DNA from: Portulaca oleracea
Lineage: Eukaryota > Streptophyta > Magnoliopsida > Caryophyllales > Portulacaceae
DNA length: 64,000 nucleotides
Reading direction: 5' to 3'
NCBI GenBank assembly: GCA_029582165.1
Contig: CM055877.1
Coordinates: 31,744,749-31,808,748 of the forward strand
In this document: piece after piece, positions 1-11,420 of the stretch
How the letters are laid out: the number at the start of each line of letters is the position of its first letter
Numbering within the stretch: position 1 is the stretch's first letter
Program-made: the position numbers and the translations under genes
Notes under the pieces: model-generated
The model's database searches: none
Told to the model about the DNA's origin: nothing
The model's input: the letters and a program-made list of their open reading frames with translations, nothing else

Positions 1-105
1 ACGAAGTAATTATGTTCATCTACACAACTCTTTTTTCTATTTTTTTATATACATATCTATCTTTATAGTTTCGCACCTAATCCCTCTTTTTTTTTTTTTT
101 AACAG
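1..105 (+). other. 3' end of an intron of the opposite-strand gene
   Basis: A T-rich tract (about 85-100) followed by AACAG at 101-105 looks like a plant 3' splice site. The reading frame that runs to 1077 is closed by TAA at 100-102 and opens exactly at 106. The earlier exons would lie left of the window. Confidence 0.6.
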
Positions 106-1077
106 ATTAGCATTTTTGACTTAGTTGACCATCCTACTGCTGTGGTAGACGAGCAGTTGCTTGAGGCTGCTAATGTTGCCCCCAAATTGCCTGCTCCTAA
201 TGTTGATTCTCGCCCTGGCAAGGATATTGAGACAGTGAGGAGGGCGGCGTCATCATCCGCAGCTGATCCACCTGTGGACAATGGTGAGACTTTGCTTGAC
301 TCTTCTACATGTAGTGAGCACTCGGTCGAGGGGCCGACTTCTCTTATGCTAGCAGTGAGGAAGATAGCTCCTGATGTGGGGCAGGTCGTGACTAGTGGGC
401 CTGGCGATCGAGCTCTTGTTGCCGCGCCTGCCACGTCTGTTGTTTCCCTTCGGCCAGGGCCTCATTCTCATAATGTCTTCATGGAGGGCATAAGAGCCAT
501 GAGAGCTCAATTACTAGCCAACCTGAAAAACTCAGCACTCGAAGATGTACCTAAGGTGTATGAAGGGGCCCCGGTTCTATATCAAGCTATTAAGGTGCTC
601 AAAGGTGATCCTGGTCCTTTAAAGAAGAAGGCGGATGGTTATATGAGCAATGTGACCGCCTTCTTAGGCTTACAACGAGTGGTTTCCACTCGGCGTCATC
701 CTGATGATTTTAACAGGGAAAGATATGCTTGCGTCACGGAAGTTGAGCAGGTGTAGTCCGACCTTCTTAAAGCAAAGGGAGAGATTGATGCTTTGAGGGA
801 GGAGCTTAGTGATGCCACTAGCCGGGCCACCGACCTAGAAGAGCAATTTCGTCTTTCTTGTGAGAAGGTAAAATGGGTTCGTGAGATTCTTGAAGCCAAG
901 TCAGCCTTTGTGACTACTATTGAAGTACACGTTGCTGAGAGGGAGCGAACCCTTGCGGAACTTGATGTTGTGCCTATCTTATCACAAGAGGAAGTCGACG
1001 AGCTAGCAAGACACGAGCGGACCGTGAAAGAGGAGCGCTCTTCGCTCAACCCCGATGACTGGATGCTTGATGGCTGA
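106..1077 (+). pseudogene. Opposite-strand extra gene of the Tat element, last exon (coiled-coil, plant-mobile-domain type)
   Basis: The exon is open from the splice acceptor at 105 to TGA at 1075-1077, with one in-frame TAG at 754-756; the frame continues unchanged after it. The first part is Pro/Ser/Ala-rich. The second part (codons from about 470) is charged and helix-forming, with heptad-like Leu and Glu/Arg spacing, so a coiled coil is likely. It lies downstream of integrase and on the opposite strand to it. Tat-lineage elements are known to carry extra antisense ORFs there, often with a plant mobile domain (PMD). The PMD itself would be in exons outside the window, so the PMD assignment is inference. 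Function in the element is unknown. Confidence 0.55.
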
Positions 1078-1318
1078 GTGGGCTATGTCTGATTGAGCAA
1101 CATTGTTGATTATTTAATTCTTCAGTACTTTGTATTATCAACTTTTGAATGTTGTTCCTTCAATAATAAGATTGCCTTTTCTTTTGGCTTGTCATCTCTT
1201 TATCGATTTAATTGTGCTTAATCATCATGTTCATAAAGTTGCACGAAAACTATAACAATCAAATTAAATCATAATGTATCTCAACAGACAAACAAACAAT
1301 TGTTCATTTATTTATTTA
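1078..1318. other. 3' flank of the opposite-strand gene, no coding seen
   Basis: AT-rich sequence between the antisense gene and the tandem-repeat UTR. AATAATAAG near 1160 could serve in polyadenylation of the plus-strand gene. Nothing else is recognisable. Confidence 0.35.
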
Positions 1319-1565
1319 GCCGTTCACAGTTTATACTCTTGCGGGCCAGGAGTATTACATTTTTTTTTGTTTTGGCCGTACATAGTTTATACTCTTGCGG
1401 GCCAAGAGTATTACAATGTTGAAAAGAATTTGAACTAAAAAGAAGAACAATTTTTTTTTTATTATAGTGAACAGTTTATGCTCTTATTCGGGAGCTACAA
1501 CAATGAAAAGAAAGGGATATTTTTGTTTTGGTGAGTAGTTTAGGCTCTTGCTCAGGAGCTAACAA
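1319..1565. repeat. Short diverged tandem repeats in the element's 3' UTR
   Basis: Two 41-bp copies at 1319-1359 and 1375-1415 differ at only a few positions (core ACTCTTGCGGGCC). Two more diverged copies start at 1467 and 1531 (cores GCTCTTATTCGGGAGCT and GCTCTTGCTCAGGAGCT). Spacing is irregular (56, 92, 64 bp) because of poly-T tracts. Repeat-rich, fast-changing 3' UTRs are known in Tat/Ogre elements. Confidence 0.8.
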
Positions 1566-1576
1566 ACATAGCTTCT

Positions 1577-2580
1577 TCATGGGTAGTAGGGCTTCAAGAA
1601 CTTGGCATTAATTGGCCCTACCAAAACTTCTTCGTTGTCCACTATCTTGTACGCGCCGTTTGTGTAAACTTCACGAACAATATATGGACCATCCCAGTTG
1701 GATACAAACTTGCTCTTGCTTTTGTGCGTCATGATGATTGGTCTTCGCACCGCCATTACCAAGTCTCCTACTTGAAATGATCACGGCTTAACCTTTTTAT
1801 TAAATACGCGAGACAGGCGTGCCTGGTAGTACTCTAACTTCTGTTGCGCCAACAATCTCTTCTCATCCAAAGCCTCTAACTCATTCATTCGGAGTCTGTG
1901 GTTTTCGTCCTCAGTTAACCCTTCTTGTACAGCGAGGCGTAAAGAAGGTATTTCAATTTCTAAGGGTAGGACGACTTCTACTCCATACACCAAGGCATAA
2001 GGCGTCAATTGAGTGGGTGTCTTGTAGGTGGTGCGGTAAGCCCACAAAGCTTCTCCACGTTTTTCATGCCAATCCCTCTTGGACTTTGTCACCACCTTTT
2101 TCAACAGCTTGCACAATGTCTTGTTGAACGCCTCCGCCAAACCATTTGCAGGCGCATTATACATCGAGGATTTGTGGTGAGTGAATTTAAACTTTTCACA
2201 TAGATCGGTCATCAGCTTGTTATAGAACGACTTTCCGTTATCAGTGATAACATATCGGGGCACGCCATATCGATAGATGATATGTGTCCGAATGAAGTCA
2301 ACTACGTTCTCTTTTTTCACCTCCTTTAGTGCAACTGCTTCTTCCCACTTAGAGAAATAGTAAGTAGCGGCTAGGATGTAAAAGTGTCCTACGGAAGACT
2401 TTGGAGTCAAGGGTCCTACGACGTCAAGTCTCCATGCTTCAAAGGGCCAAGACGTGACTGTAGGGTGCAACGGTTCTGGAGGTTGGTGCATTAAGTTTGC
2501 ATGAAACTAACATGCCTCACACCTCTTTGCGTGATCAATGCAGTCTTGCACAAAGGTTGGCCAGTAGTATTCCATCCTTT
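1577..2580 (-). pseudogene. Integrase (Tat-type)
   Basis: Inserts the cDNA copy into the host genome. From the N-terminal side (high coordinates) there is a zinc-finger remnant with CEAC and a stop just after it near 2505. The DDE core follows with WRLDVVGP (first Asp), ITDNGKSF (second Asp) and NGLAEAFNK (Glu). The C-terminal part ends in KFLKPYYP, as is usual for this lineage. A second break near 1770-1780 separates the last 61 codons. The catalytic triad is kept, but the frame is broken at least twice. Confidence 0.85.
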
Positions 2581-2588
2581 TGACTCAG

Positions 2589-3310
2589 TCATGTAGCTTG
2601 GGTCCTGACTGGTGCGCGCCGCACACACCCGAGTGCGCTTTCGTCTAGACATCGTAGCCAAAGGCCAAGAAATGAGCGTCGATATAACGTCCCTTTGTAA
2701 TAAAGAAAACGTGATGCTCTTCTTTGGATCCTAGTCCTATGCCTTCCATCATTCGGTAGCTTCCCATGCTCTAAGTAGTCAATCAATGGTTGGTGCCAAT
2801 CCTCTTTTTCTACTTCAAACACAGAAACTGCATTTATCTCTTCCACAAGCTCCCTTTCTGATGGTGTGACCACCCATTTTCCGTATACTGGAATTGTGAC
2901 ACCTTCCTCTGCCCCCAGTGCCAAAGTGGCTGCGAGACCTGCGAGCGCGTCAGCCATCTTGTTGGCACTCCTAGGGATGTGTTGCAACTCCACTGAGTTT
3001 AACTTATTTAGGATTTGTACATCATACTTGTGGTATGGGATCTAATCTTCCTTCTTGACCTCATACTCATTGAGAAGTTGGCTGATAACCAACTTGGAAT
3101 CGCCATACACATCAAGATTCTTGACTCCCACCTCTATGGCCATTTGAAGTCTTAGTATGAGTGCTTGGTATTCGGCAATATTGTTGGAGCATAATTAGGT
3201 AAGAACAAATGAGTATGGAAGATTATGTCTCTCGGGGGAGACAAGAACAACTCCTGCTCCAGCAACATCATGTCGTGCGGCACCGTCGAAATATATTTCC
3301 CATGGTGGCA
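2589..3310 (-). pseudogene. Archaeal-type RNase H and linker to integrase
   Basis: The minus strand reads FDGAARHDVAGAG near 3300-3255, then NIAEYQALI, DVYGDSKLVI and ANKMADALAGLAA towards 2945. This is the second RNase H domain that marks the Tat lineage, following the RT-linked degenerate RNase H. Acidic residues D (FDG), E (AEY) and D (GDS) are present. Stops interrupt it (for example near 3195 and 3042), so the domain is only legible across several pieces. The linker (2589-2940) leads to the integrase. Confidence 0.7.
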
Positions 3311-3519
3311 TCATGCCTACAAAGAAAACTTCCGCCCCAAGTAGTTTATCATCCAGCTCTCAATCGTCGGGAATCGGGTGATCAGCTAGAAAGTCTGCCA
3401 GCGCTTGTCCCTTGACGGCCTTCTGTGGTATATACACAATATCATATTGTTCTAAAATGACGACCCACTTTACTAATCGTCCACTAAGTACTGGCCTTGA
3501 CAGAATGTACTTGACTGGG

Positions 3520-4808
3520 TCAGCCTTGGATATAACTCGAACCGTATGCGCTGTGCCTTAACTTTTGCACAGCAAACATGAGGGCCATGCACATCTTTTC
3601 AATTGGGGAGTAGTTCAACTCAGCCCTAACCAAGGTCCGACACAAGTAGTAAAGAGCCCTTTCCTTGCCATCTTCATTTTCTTGAGCACACAATGCACCC
3701 AACGACTTTTCTTGCGCAGCAATGTACAAGATTAGAGGTTTTCCCGGAATCGGTGCTCCTAAAACGGGCGGACTTGACAAATATTTCTTGATACTCTCGA
3801 AGGCATTTCGACAAGATTTATCCCATTCAAATGGTACGCCCTTCTTCATCAAGTGACTGAATGGATGACAACGACCCGCCAGGTTGGATATGAACCGCGT
3901 GATATATGCCAACCTACCTTGTAGACCACGCAACTCCTTAAGATTCTTAGGTTCGAGCATTTCTTGGATGGCTTTGACTTTAGCCTGATCAATCTCGATG
4001 CCCTTGTGTCGCATGACAAAGCCCAAGAATTTTCCTAAAGTAACGCCAAACGCACACTTCAATGGGTTCATTTTCAGCTGGCACTTTCGAAGCTTCTCGA
4101 AAATTCCACGAAGATCATTCAAGTGATCGTTCCTTCTTCTTGATTTAACCACTAAATCATCAATATAGCACTCGACTGTTTTATGCAACATGTCATCAAA
4201 GATGCGTTGCATCGCCCTTTGATATGTTGCTCCAACATTCTTCAGTCTAAAGGGCATTACATTGTAACAAAATATGCCTTTTGGTGTGCGAAAAGCAGTG
4301 GCTTCTTGGTCTTCGGGCGCCATGTGAATTTGGTTGTACCCTGCCGTACAATCCATGAAGGATAAGGCCTCATGTCCGGTGGTAGAGTCGATCATGAGCT
4401 CAGTGACGGGCAATGGGAAGTCATCTTTCGGGCATGCCTCATTTAGATCCCGAAAATCCACACAAACACGAAGTTGGCCATTCTTCTTTCTCACCGGGAC
4501 GATGTTGGCGATCCATGTAGGATACTTCACCTCCCGAATAAATCCAGCCTCGATGAGCTTGTTCACTTCCTTTTCAATTTTCGGCACTAACTCTGGACGA
4601 AAGGGTCATTGAGGTTGTTTCTTAGGAGATACTCCGCTCTTGATGGACAAGCGATGAACGGCCACTTTCGGGTCCAACCCAGGCATTTCTTGATAACTTC
4701 ACGCGAATACATCCTTGTACTCAGATAGAAGTTCAAAGTACGCCTCTTCCTCTGCGGGTGAGAGTAAAGAGCTGACATATATGGACCTTGGGTTTTCCAT
4801 GGTTCCAA
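3520..4808 (-). pseudogene. Reverse transcriptase with RNase H tether (Tat-type)
   Basis: Copies element RNA into DNA. Motifs in order are EAGFIREVKYPTW, RVCVDFRDLNEACPKD, SFMDCTAGYNQIHM, MPFRLKNVGATYQ and YIDDLVVKS, which carries the catalytic DD. The connection domain with LGALCAQ and YYLCRTL follows. The usual MPFGLKNAGATYQ has Gly changed to Arg. The frame from 4587 to 3520 is open for 355 codons. Upstream, to 4808, the frame continues with an in-frame stop near 4610. Confidence 0.85.
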
Positions 4809-5639
4809 GATTCAACTCCTTTAGCTCGTCCACTGTAGCTTGTCCCCCGTCTTCTAAGTTTTGCGGAGTTTCTGCAAGCTCTATCTCTGCGTCTAAGTCG
4901 TCGCGTTCATGGACCGTGACATGGTTTGAGGAAACATGCTCTTCTTATTCATCACCCTTGTTTTCACCCCCTTGGGTGACGTGACCTGTGAGTACCACTG
5001 TGCGTCTCTTCACTCTCAGCGAACCGTCTGTTTTTACATCCAAAGTAGATATGCGCTTCATGCCAGAAGGGATAGTACTTTGGATCTCATTTATCTCACC
5101 TAGGCCACTGAAAACAAGGCCTTTTTATTTTTGTTGAGGTACCACTCTTTCGTCTCAGGATGCCTAACCGCCGCACTGATCATTCGGGGAAAGGCGGGAC
5201 ACTGATGATGTTGCCTCATTTACCTTGATCCTAGAGAAAACCGAAGGTTTAGACTTCGCACTTGCCTCCAACCTTCATGAGGCTAAGGGCTTTGGAGTCT
5301 CTCGTACGCCGATCCTGGCAAATACAGAAGGACGATCCCTGTGGGTGGATGGTTGGAGTCTATCAAAGACAGACTGTCTAGGGTTATTCTTAGGCTCATC
5401 CTCGTCACTTTAGGTGCTCTCTTCTGCTGCGATGTATTGTACATCTGCTTGTTTGGTCTTGCGCCTTCCCAAGATTCGGATAGGCTTTGGTGGTGTATAA
5501 CCAAGTCCCACCTTGGACACTAACATTTCACCGCACTGTTCATGTATCTTCTTTTATGTCTCATTGACACCATAGGGCTTGGCTTCAACCACTTTTCCTA
5601 AAGCGTCTGGCTTGCTGAAGTCGTAACCTGGCCTTTTCA
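4809..5639 (-). pseudogene. Linker between protease and RT, several stops
   Basis: The minus strand is readable as a charged, low-conservation linker rich in Glu, Ser and Lys, broken by stops. Context places it between the protease and the RT of the same polyprotein. I see no separate domain. Confidence 0.5.
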
Positions 5640-6713
5640 TTAATCTATAAGCATTTGGATCAAACCCCTCATGTGTGCGCACTTTGTGTAGGTCACCTTC
5701 CTCTCTAGGTAATCTCTCGGAAGAATGAACAAAACAAGCATAGGCGCCTTGGTGAGTCTGTGTCTTCCTTCCTTGTGGACGGGAAGAGCACCCTTTTCTT
5801 CAAGGATGCGTCGGTCGGCCCCCTCGAGTTTAGTTCCATCCTTGATCACGCCCTCGGGGTTTGCGCATTCGCTAAACGCTGACTCCCCCTCTTTTCGTTG
5901 AGATTTGGGGATGTACTTAAGGACTGGTACAATTGGTTTAGATTCCCCTGTTGTCTTTGCGATGAAAAGTGGGGCCTTCTCTGGCTCAATAACTCCTTTA
6001 CCATCTGGCTTCTTCTTAGTATCCATATCAATACGTCCACTAGACGGAACAAAAGTATCTTTCACCCTCCCCTTGCTCGTGGAGGACATAGAGTTCGGCA
6101 TTGTTTCCTTGGGTTTTGTGCCTTCCTCGAAGAACTTGGCGTATGCGTAGTGTGATTCAGCTTGAGTAAACGGCTTAGTGTCACCATTTATCTTCTTCTC
6201 CCCATCGCGGTAGTACTTAAGACACTGATGCAACGTTGATGTTACTATTCCATTTTCGTGCAACCATGGTCGCCCAAGTAGCAACTTATAGGAGGTCTTA
6301 GAGTATATGACATAGAAAAGTGCTGACGTCGATAGCTCTCCGATCGTTAGCTCCAAGCGAATCATCCCCATTGCGCGCTGACCCTCTAAGTTAAAACCGT
6401 GGATCATCATGCGACTCTTGGACAACTCTTCGACAGTAATGCCCAAGTCATTCATGGTATACTTAGGCATGATGTTGACTGTCGAACCTCCATTTACCAG
6501 CATGTGCCTGACCTTCTGCTCCCTAATGTATCCACTGATGAACAATGGACGATTGTGTGGGTTGGACCCGAGCAACAAGTCATCATCAGAAAATGTAACT
6601 GCCATGTTACACATGGTGCATTGAGCTAAACCCTTGTCAAGTCCGTCGCTACATTGCACTTTGTCAGTATATAATTTTGCATGTTGTAGAGCAACAACCA
6701 TTTGCTCGCGCAT
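5640..6713 (-). pseudogene. Retropepsin-like protease with linker, active-site Asp lost
   Basis: Would cut the element polyprotein. The minus strand reads VRHMLVNGGSTVNIMPK, then YKLLLGRPWLHENG, the standard Tat protease landmarks. The active-site motif should be D-G-G-S; here it is N-G-G-S (AAT near 6493), a change that should inactivate the enzyme. After the protease comes a Lys/Glu/Pro-rich linker. The frame is open for 357 codons and closes at 5640. Confidence 0.8.
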
Positions 6714-6766
6714 CTCTTTAGGTAAATGAAAGACTTGTTTCTAACTCATGCGCTCTGGTAAAGCTT

Positions 6767-8676
6767 CTAGGAAGTTGACAACTTTATCTTCTCTTCTTTT
6801 GATGTTGCCCTCCCCTCCCCTACGCTCAACCTTTCATCTTCTTCCTCATCCTCAACTTCGGAACACGAGGATATGTTGACACTGGCAGTGGTAGGGAAAT
6901 CCTCTAGGAAGGCGACCATACAACTAACTCTTGTCGCATCATCCAAGTCCAACACGATGACTCCCTCCTTAGCTAACTGCATTATGCGCTCCTTAAGGGT
7001 GATGCATTTTTCCAGAGGGTGACTAACGACCCTATGATATGGACAATACCTCGGATCATTAACTTTTCCAACTTTTTCGGGACGTTTTGAGGGAGGTAGC
7101 TCAATAACCCCCTTCTCCAACAAATCATCCAACATCCCCGCCAAGTCTGAGTCAGGAAATGGATATTTCTTTTCTTGTAGCTCCTTTAATGTAGGACGCT
7201 TCTTTCCTGTGTCTCGCGCTGTAAAACTCCTCTTTTCTTCCACCTTTGACTTCCCTGAAATCCGGACTGGTTCATTTGTTGAGACTGGATTCCCTAGTCG
7301 AGTTCTTGGAAGGCTTGACACTCTTCTTTAGATCACCCCTATCTCTCTTTGGCTCAAAGGAGGAGGATGTGGACTTACCGCGTCGGTTGGCTATTATGAT
7401 TTCCATGTCATGATCCTTGGTTGCCAACTCCCGGAAGGTTCTCAGCTTACTCATTTGCAAGACATAGAGCAAGTCCCAATTCATACCATTGGCACACATC
7501 TCAACGACTGAAGCTTCAGACAAGCGGTCTTTGCACTCGAGGCTGAGCGCGCGCCATCGGTTGATGTAGTCAAGAAGTGGTTCATCTGTCCATTGCTTAG
7601 TGTTTGTCAACTCAGTCATGCTGACAATTCTTTGAGTACTATAGAACCTGTTCAGGAATTCTTGTTCCATCTGTTCCCAACTATCAATAGATTCAGGTTC
7701 TAAGTCAGTATACCAATCAAAAGCGGTACCCTTCAATGTGCGGACGAATTGTTTCACTAACAAATCACCATCGGTACCCGCATTGTTGCATGTCTCGATG
7801 AAGTGTGCAACATGTTGCTTTGGGTTCCCTTTTCCTTCGAACTGGACAAACTTTGGGGGTTGGTACCCACGAGGCATGCGAAGGGCGTCAATCCTCTTCG
7901 TGTACGGTTTGGTGTACAGATGAGTTCGCGTCGCGCCTGCCCCTAGTTGAGCCTTGATCGCATTCGCCACCCAATTCTGGATTTGCTCTACAGATAAAGA
8001 ACCAGAGCCAGAGTATTCCTTCTTCTCTTCTTCTTCATCGGAATCTCCGTGATTGGATCCCTTGTCAGAATCTTCATCTTCTGAGCTAATGACATAGTTG
8101 CTAGCAGGTCGCTTCTCTAACTTTTTTGTCAGCTTCTTAATCCGTTCATCTTGGCGCTTGATATGCTCAGTTTTCTCCTCTTTTTCTCTTTCAAGTCTAG
8201 CTAGAACGACCTTCATAGCTTTGAACTCTTCTTCATAGTTAATAGCTCCAGTGGTCATAACCGGCATAACAACGGTGTCAACAGATTGATGGTCGAAACG
8301 CGAGCATGTCACTTGGAGACTTCAGCATTTCTCCGTCGCTCTCATAATCTTCAGTTTCTTCATCGAATGGTTGCGCCACAAATTCCATGTGACGATGAAG
8401 TTCGTCCATCCATTGAGCGGATGCTTCCTTTGGAGGGACTTGAACATATTTCCCTCTAAGCAGATGAGATGTGATGTGACTCGCCCCCGGCAAGTCGGCA
8501 TCAGCGATATGTGACGGCGCGATCACATCAGTTTGTTTCTGGGCCTCCATAGCAGCGATCTTGGCCATCCTTCTTGCGACTACTCCGTTGGACGTCATAC
8601 TAGTAGTTGCCGACCCTTGGGATTTGGACGGAATAGCTTTCTTTGAGAAATGAGGGATGTTACTGCTAGGAGCCAT
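6767..8676 (-). pseudogene. Gag (capsid/nucleocapsid-like), frameshifted
   Basis: Forms the particle that packages element RNA. I place the start at the ATG at 8674-8676 (MAPSSN). An ATG at 8751 overlaps the LTR/primer-binding site and is unlikely. The retrotransposon-gag domain is clear in the middle: FVQFEGKGNPKQHVAHFIE, AFDWYTDLEPESIDSWEQM, FLNRFYS. A Glu/Asp-rich coiled region precedes it, and a CPYHR zinc-ribbon-like motif (about 7035) follows. One-base frameshifts occur near 8290-8312 and near 7300. Confidence 0.8.
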
Positions 8677-8732
8677 GTCTTCTTTGATTGATGAGTGATT
8701 TGTTTTCGGAGAAAGAGATGAGAGGTAGAGAT

Positions 8733-8750
8733 GTCTCACCGAGCGTGCCA
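8733..8750 (-). promoter_or_regulatory. Primer-binding site of the Tat element
   Basis: The minus strand reads TGGCACGCTCGGTGAGAC directly inside the LTR end. It sits where the minus-strand tRNA primer should bind. The leading TGG matches the CCA end of tRNAs; which tRNA is not certain. Confidence 0.6.
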
Positions 8751-8755
8751 AAATT

Positions 8756-9351
8756 TATAATCACAAATTTTCGAGTCTAAAATAAATTAAAGACAAGAAA
8801 ATAATGGCCAAATATAATTTTTGTATTTATATTCAAAGAATGGGGACAATCTCTATATTTTTGTTACAATGCAACAAAAATAATGAACTCCTCTGATTCG
8901 ATCTCCAAATGTTTGACTTGATGAGAGACAGGAACAACTTCAATCTTCACCGAGTGTTGTGAATTTAATCTCTAGAGCAACGACACTTTCATGTGTTTGT
9001 TGTTGGAGTCTAGAGAGAATGTCTTTGAATGATTAATTTTTCAACCCCTTTAATGAAGGAGTCCCTCCATATTTATAGAGAATAATATCTTGTAGTTGGG
9101 CCTTTGACTTGTTAGTCTTCTTGGGCCGTTGACCGGACCTGCAACTAAAGTTAACTTGGTAGTCCATTTGAGTTGGTAAATTGGACGGTTGACTTGAGAG
9201 TCCATTTGCCGGCTTTTGATTTGGGTTGTTGACTTGCTAGTCACTTGGGTTCAATAAATTTAATTAATTAATCGGGCTAACCCAAATTAATTAAATCAAA
9301 TTAATATCATTGGTTTCGGCACATTATCATTAATTTTTTTTCTTGCCTACA
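8756..9351 (-). repeat. 5' LTR of the Tat element
   Basis: About 596 bp. The minus-strand start is TGTAGG at 9351. The end is degraded (TATA rather than the usual CA) next to the primer-binding site. It contains a TATA box. No second copy is in the window, so the boundaries rest on termini and context. Confidence 0.65.
9070..9077 (-). promoter_or_regulatory. TATA box in the Tat LTR
   Basis: TATAAATA on the minus strand in the middle of the LTR, the expected place for the element promoter. Confidence 0.55.
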
Positions 9352-9582
9352 ACACTATAATTAATAAAAATTCGGCTCAGAACGAGACCGAACAACACTC
9401 CCACACAAGGGTTTGTTCGCCCCGAGCAAACTAAAAACAAATATAAAGACAGAGAAAAAGAAACTAGAAACCCTAACTCATTTTCGCAGGAATCGCGGAT
9501 GCATTTAGCACATGCATCAAGCCCTTTACACCCTTGGCAGCCCAAGTGGATGAGGAAGGTCTCGTGACGAGAAAAAAAACTA
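9352..9582 (-). mobile_element. Fragment of an Athila-like 3' UTR and LTR start
   Basis: The minus strand holds the Athila 3' landmark TTGCTCGGGGCGAACAA, then GTGTGGGAGTG and a putative LTR start TGTTGTTCGG. The same landmarks occur at 17920-17960 in the complete Athila derivative. The inner side (9582/9583) joins abruptly to a chromovirus integrase, and the outer side is cut by the Tat LTR. Confidence 0.55.
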
Positions 9583-10199
9583 AAAACTTGGTATCTCTGT
9601 CAGACATCATTGTTTTTGGCACTCCATGCAGTCTAACAATCTCCTGGAAGAATAACTCAGCAATTCTTGTGGCATCAAAAGTGGTGTGGCATGGTATGAA
9701 ATGTGCCATCTTTGAGAATCTGTCTACCACCACCATGATTGAATCATTCCCTCTCTGAGTTCTTAGCAAACCTACAATAAAATCAAGGCTGAATTCTTCC
9801 CAAGGGCTGTTGGGAACTAGCAATGGTGTGTACAAGCCTTGAGGTAGGCTATGTGACTTTGCCAATTGACAGACATTACACCTTTTCAACAGATGTTCCA
9901 CATCTTTCCTCATTTTTGGACAACTATAGTGCTCTTTCAACATCAACAATGTCTTTTCAACTCCAAAATGTCCTGCTAAACTCCCTCCATGGACTTCTGA
10001 GATCAATAGCTCTCTGAAACTGCTCTTAGGGACACACAATCTGCTCCCTTTGAACAATTAACCCTGGTCAATGTGGTACAGACCCTGGGGTTGCTGCTGG
10101 CACTTCTGGTACACCTGCTTAAAATCTCCATCCTCCTGATATAAAGCTTTCAAATGCTCAAAACCAACAATTCTAGAATCAAGTATATGAAGCAACATA
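9583..10199 (-). pseudogene. Integrase N-terminal half, truncated
   Basis: The zinc-binding region reads SLAGHFGVEKT and RCNVCQLAK. The core begins with SLDFIVGLLRTQRG and VVVDRFSKMAHF (first Asp). The second Asp region SDRDTKF is the last recognisable part. The Glu of the DDE triad and the C-terminal domain are missing at the 9582/9583 junction. A stop near 10057 separates it from the RNase H side. Confidence 0.8.
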
Positions 10200-11420
10200 T
10201 ACCTCCTACTCAATGTATCTGCTCCCTTTGTTTAGCACTCCTGATTTGTGGTGGATCATGAAGTAGAATTGCTGCATGTACTCAACCCAAGCAGCATGCC
10301 TGGTTTTGAGTTTGTGCTGCCCTTGAATGAACTTCAAGGTCTCATGATCACTGTGAAGTATGAACTCTGCTCCAATAAGGTAGTGCCTCCAGTGTTGAAG
10401 AGCTCTAATGATGGCATAGAACTCCTTGTCATAGGTTTTGTACTTACTCTTTGCATCATTTAACTTCTCACTTAAATAGGCAACTGGCTTGCCCTCCTAG
10501 GTCAATATTGCTCCTATGCCAACTCTTGAAGCATCACATTCTACCTCGAAAACCTTGCTGAAGTTGGGTAGTGCTAGAACTGGTGCTGAAGTAAGCCTCT
10601 CCTTAACTTCTTCAAAGGCTCTTTGGGCTGCTGCTGTCCAAGTAAAGGACTTTCCCTTCACCCCTTCGGTCATTGGTGCTAGAATGGTGCTGAAATTCTT
10701 GAAAAACCTCATGTAAAATGAAGCCAGGCCATGAAGCTCCTGACTTGTTGAATAGAAGTGGGCACATGCCACTCCCTAATTGCCTTGATCTTCTCCTCAT
10801 CAACCTGAATACCTGCTGCTGTAACAATGTACCCAAAGAAGGTCACTTGGGATGTAAAGAAGTGACACTTCTTGAGATTTCCAAACAACTGCTCCTTGCT
10901 CAAAATCTCTAAAACTTCCTGCAAATGCTTGACATGCTCTTGCTCAGACCTGCTATAGACAAGAATATCATCAAATTATACAACAACACTCTTGCCTATG
11001 AGTGGTTTCAGGACCTGATTCATGACTCTCATGAATGTGGATGGGGCATTAGTCTGGCCAAAAGGCATGACCAACCATTCAAACAAACCTCCCTTGGTCT
11101 TGAATGTTGTTTTCCACTCATCTCCCTCATAGATCTTTATCTGGTAGTATCCACTCCTCAAATCTATCTTAGAAAAGACTTATGACCCATGTAACTTGTC
11201 CAACATATCTTCAAGCCTAGGTATAGGATACCTATACTTGATTGTGATCTTGTTAATGGCCCTACAATCAATACACATCCTTTAGCTTCCATCTTTCTTA
11301 GGCACTAACAAGGCTGGAACTGCACATGGACCCAAACTCTCCCTAACCATTCCCTTCTCCAATAACTCATCCACGTGCCTCTGTATTTCATTAGTGTCTG
11401 CTGGTGTCATCCTATAAGCT
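10200..11420 (-). pseudogene. Reverse transcriptase and RNase H (chromovirus copy A)
   Basis: RT motifs are [48 protein letters not shown] and FDDILVYS. The Tyr of YxDD is a stop codon, and further stops lie after KKDGS and before VFSKIDL. The RNase H part reads FEVECDASRVGIGAIL, YDKEFYAIIRAL and FILHSDHETLKFIQG. A frameshift lies near 10740. Not functional. Confidence 0.8.

Larger units (their letters stand above)
1..9351 (-). mobile_element. Tat/Retand-type Ty3-gypsy LTR retrotransposon (3' end outside window)
   Basis: On the minus strand the order is LTR, primer-binding site, gag, protease, RT, RNase H, integrase, then a tandem-repeat UTR and an opposite-strand gene. The RT signature FRDLNEACPKDDFPLP and an archaeal-type RNase H after the RT are typical of the Tat lineage of plant Ty3-gypsy elements. 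The 3' LTR lies beyond the left edge of the window. Coding parts hold many stops and at least two frameshifts, so this copy cannot make its own proteins. The 5' LTR end (minus-strand TGTAGG at 9351) adjoins a fragment of an Athila-like element, so this element probably inserted there. The TSD cannot be checked because the other end is missing. Confidence 0.85.

Noticed and set aside
1819..2203. Plus-strand ORFs opposite the Tat integrase
   Set aside because: Shadow frames of the integrase coding strand.
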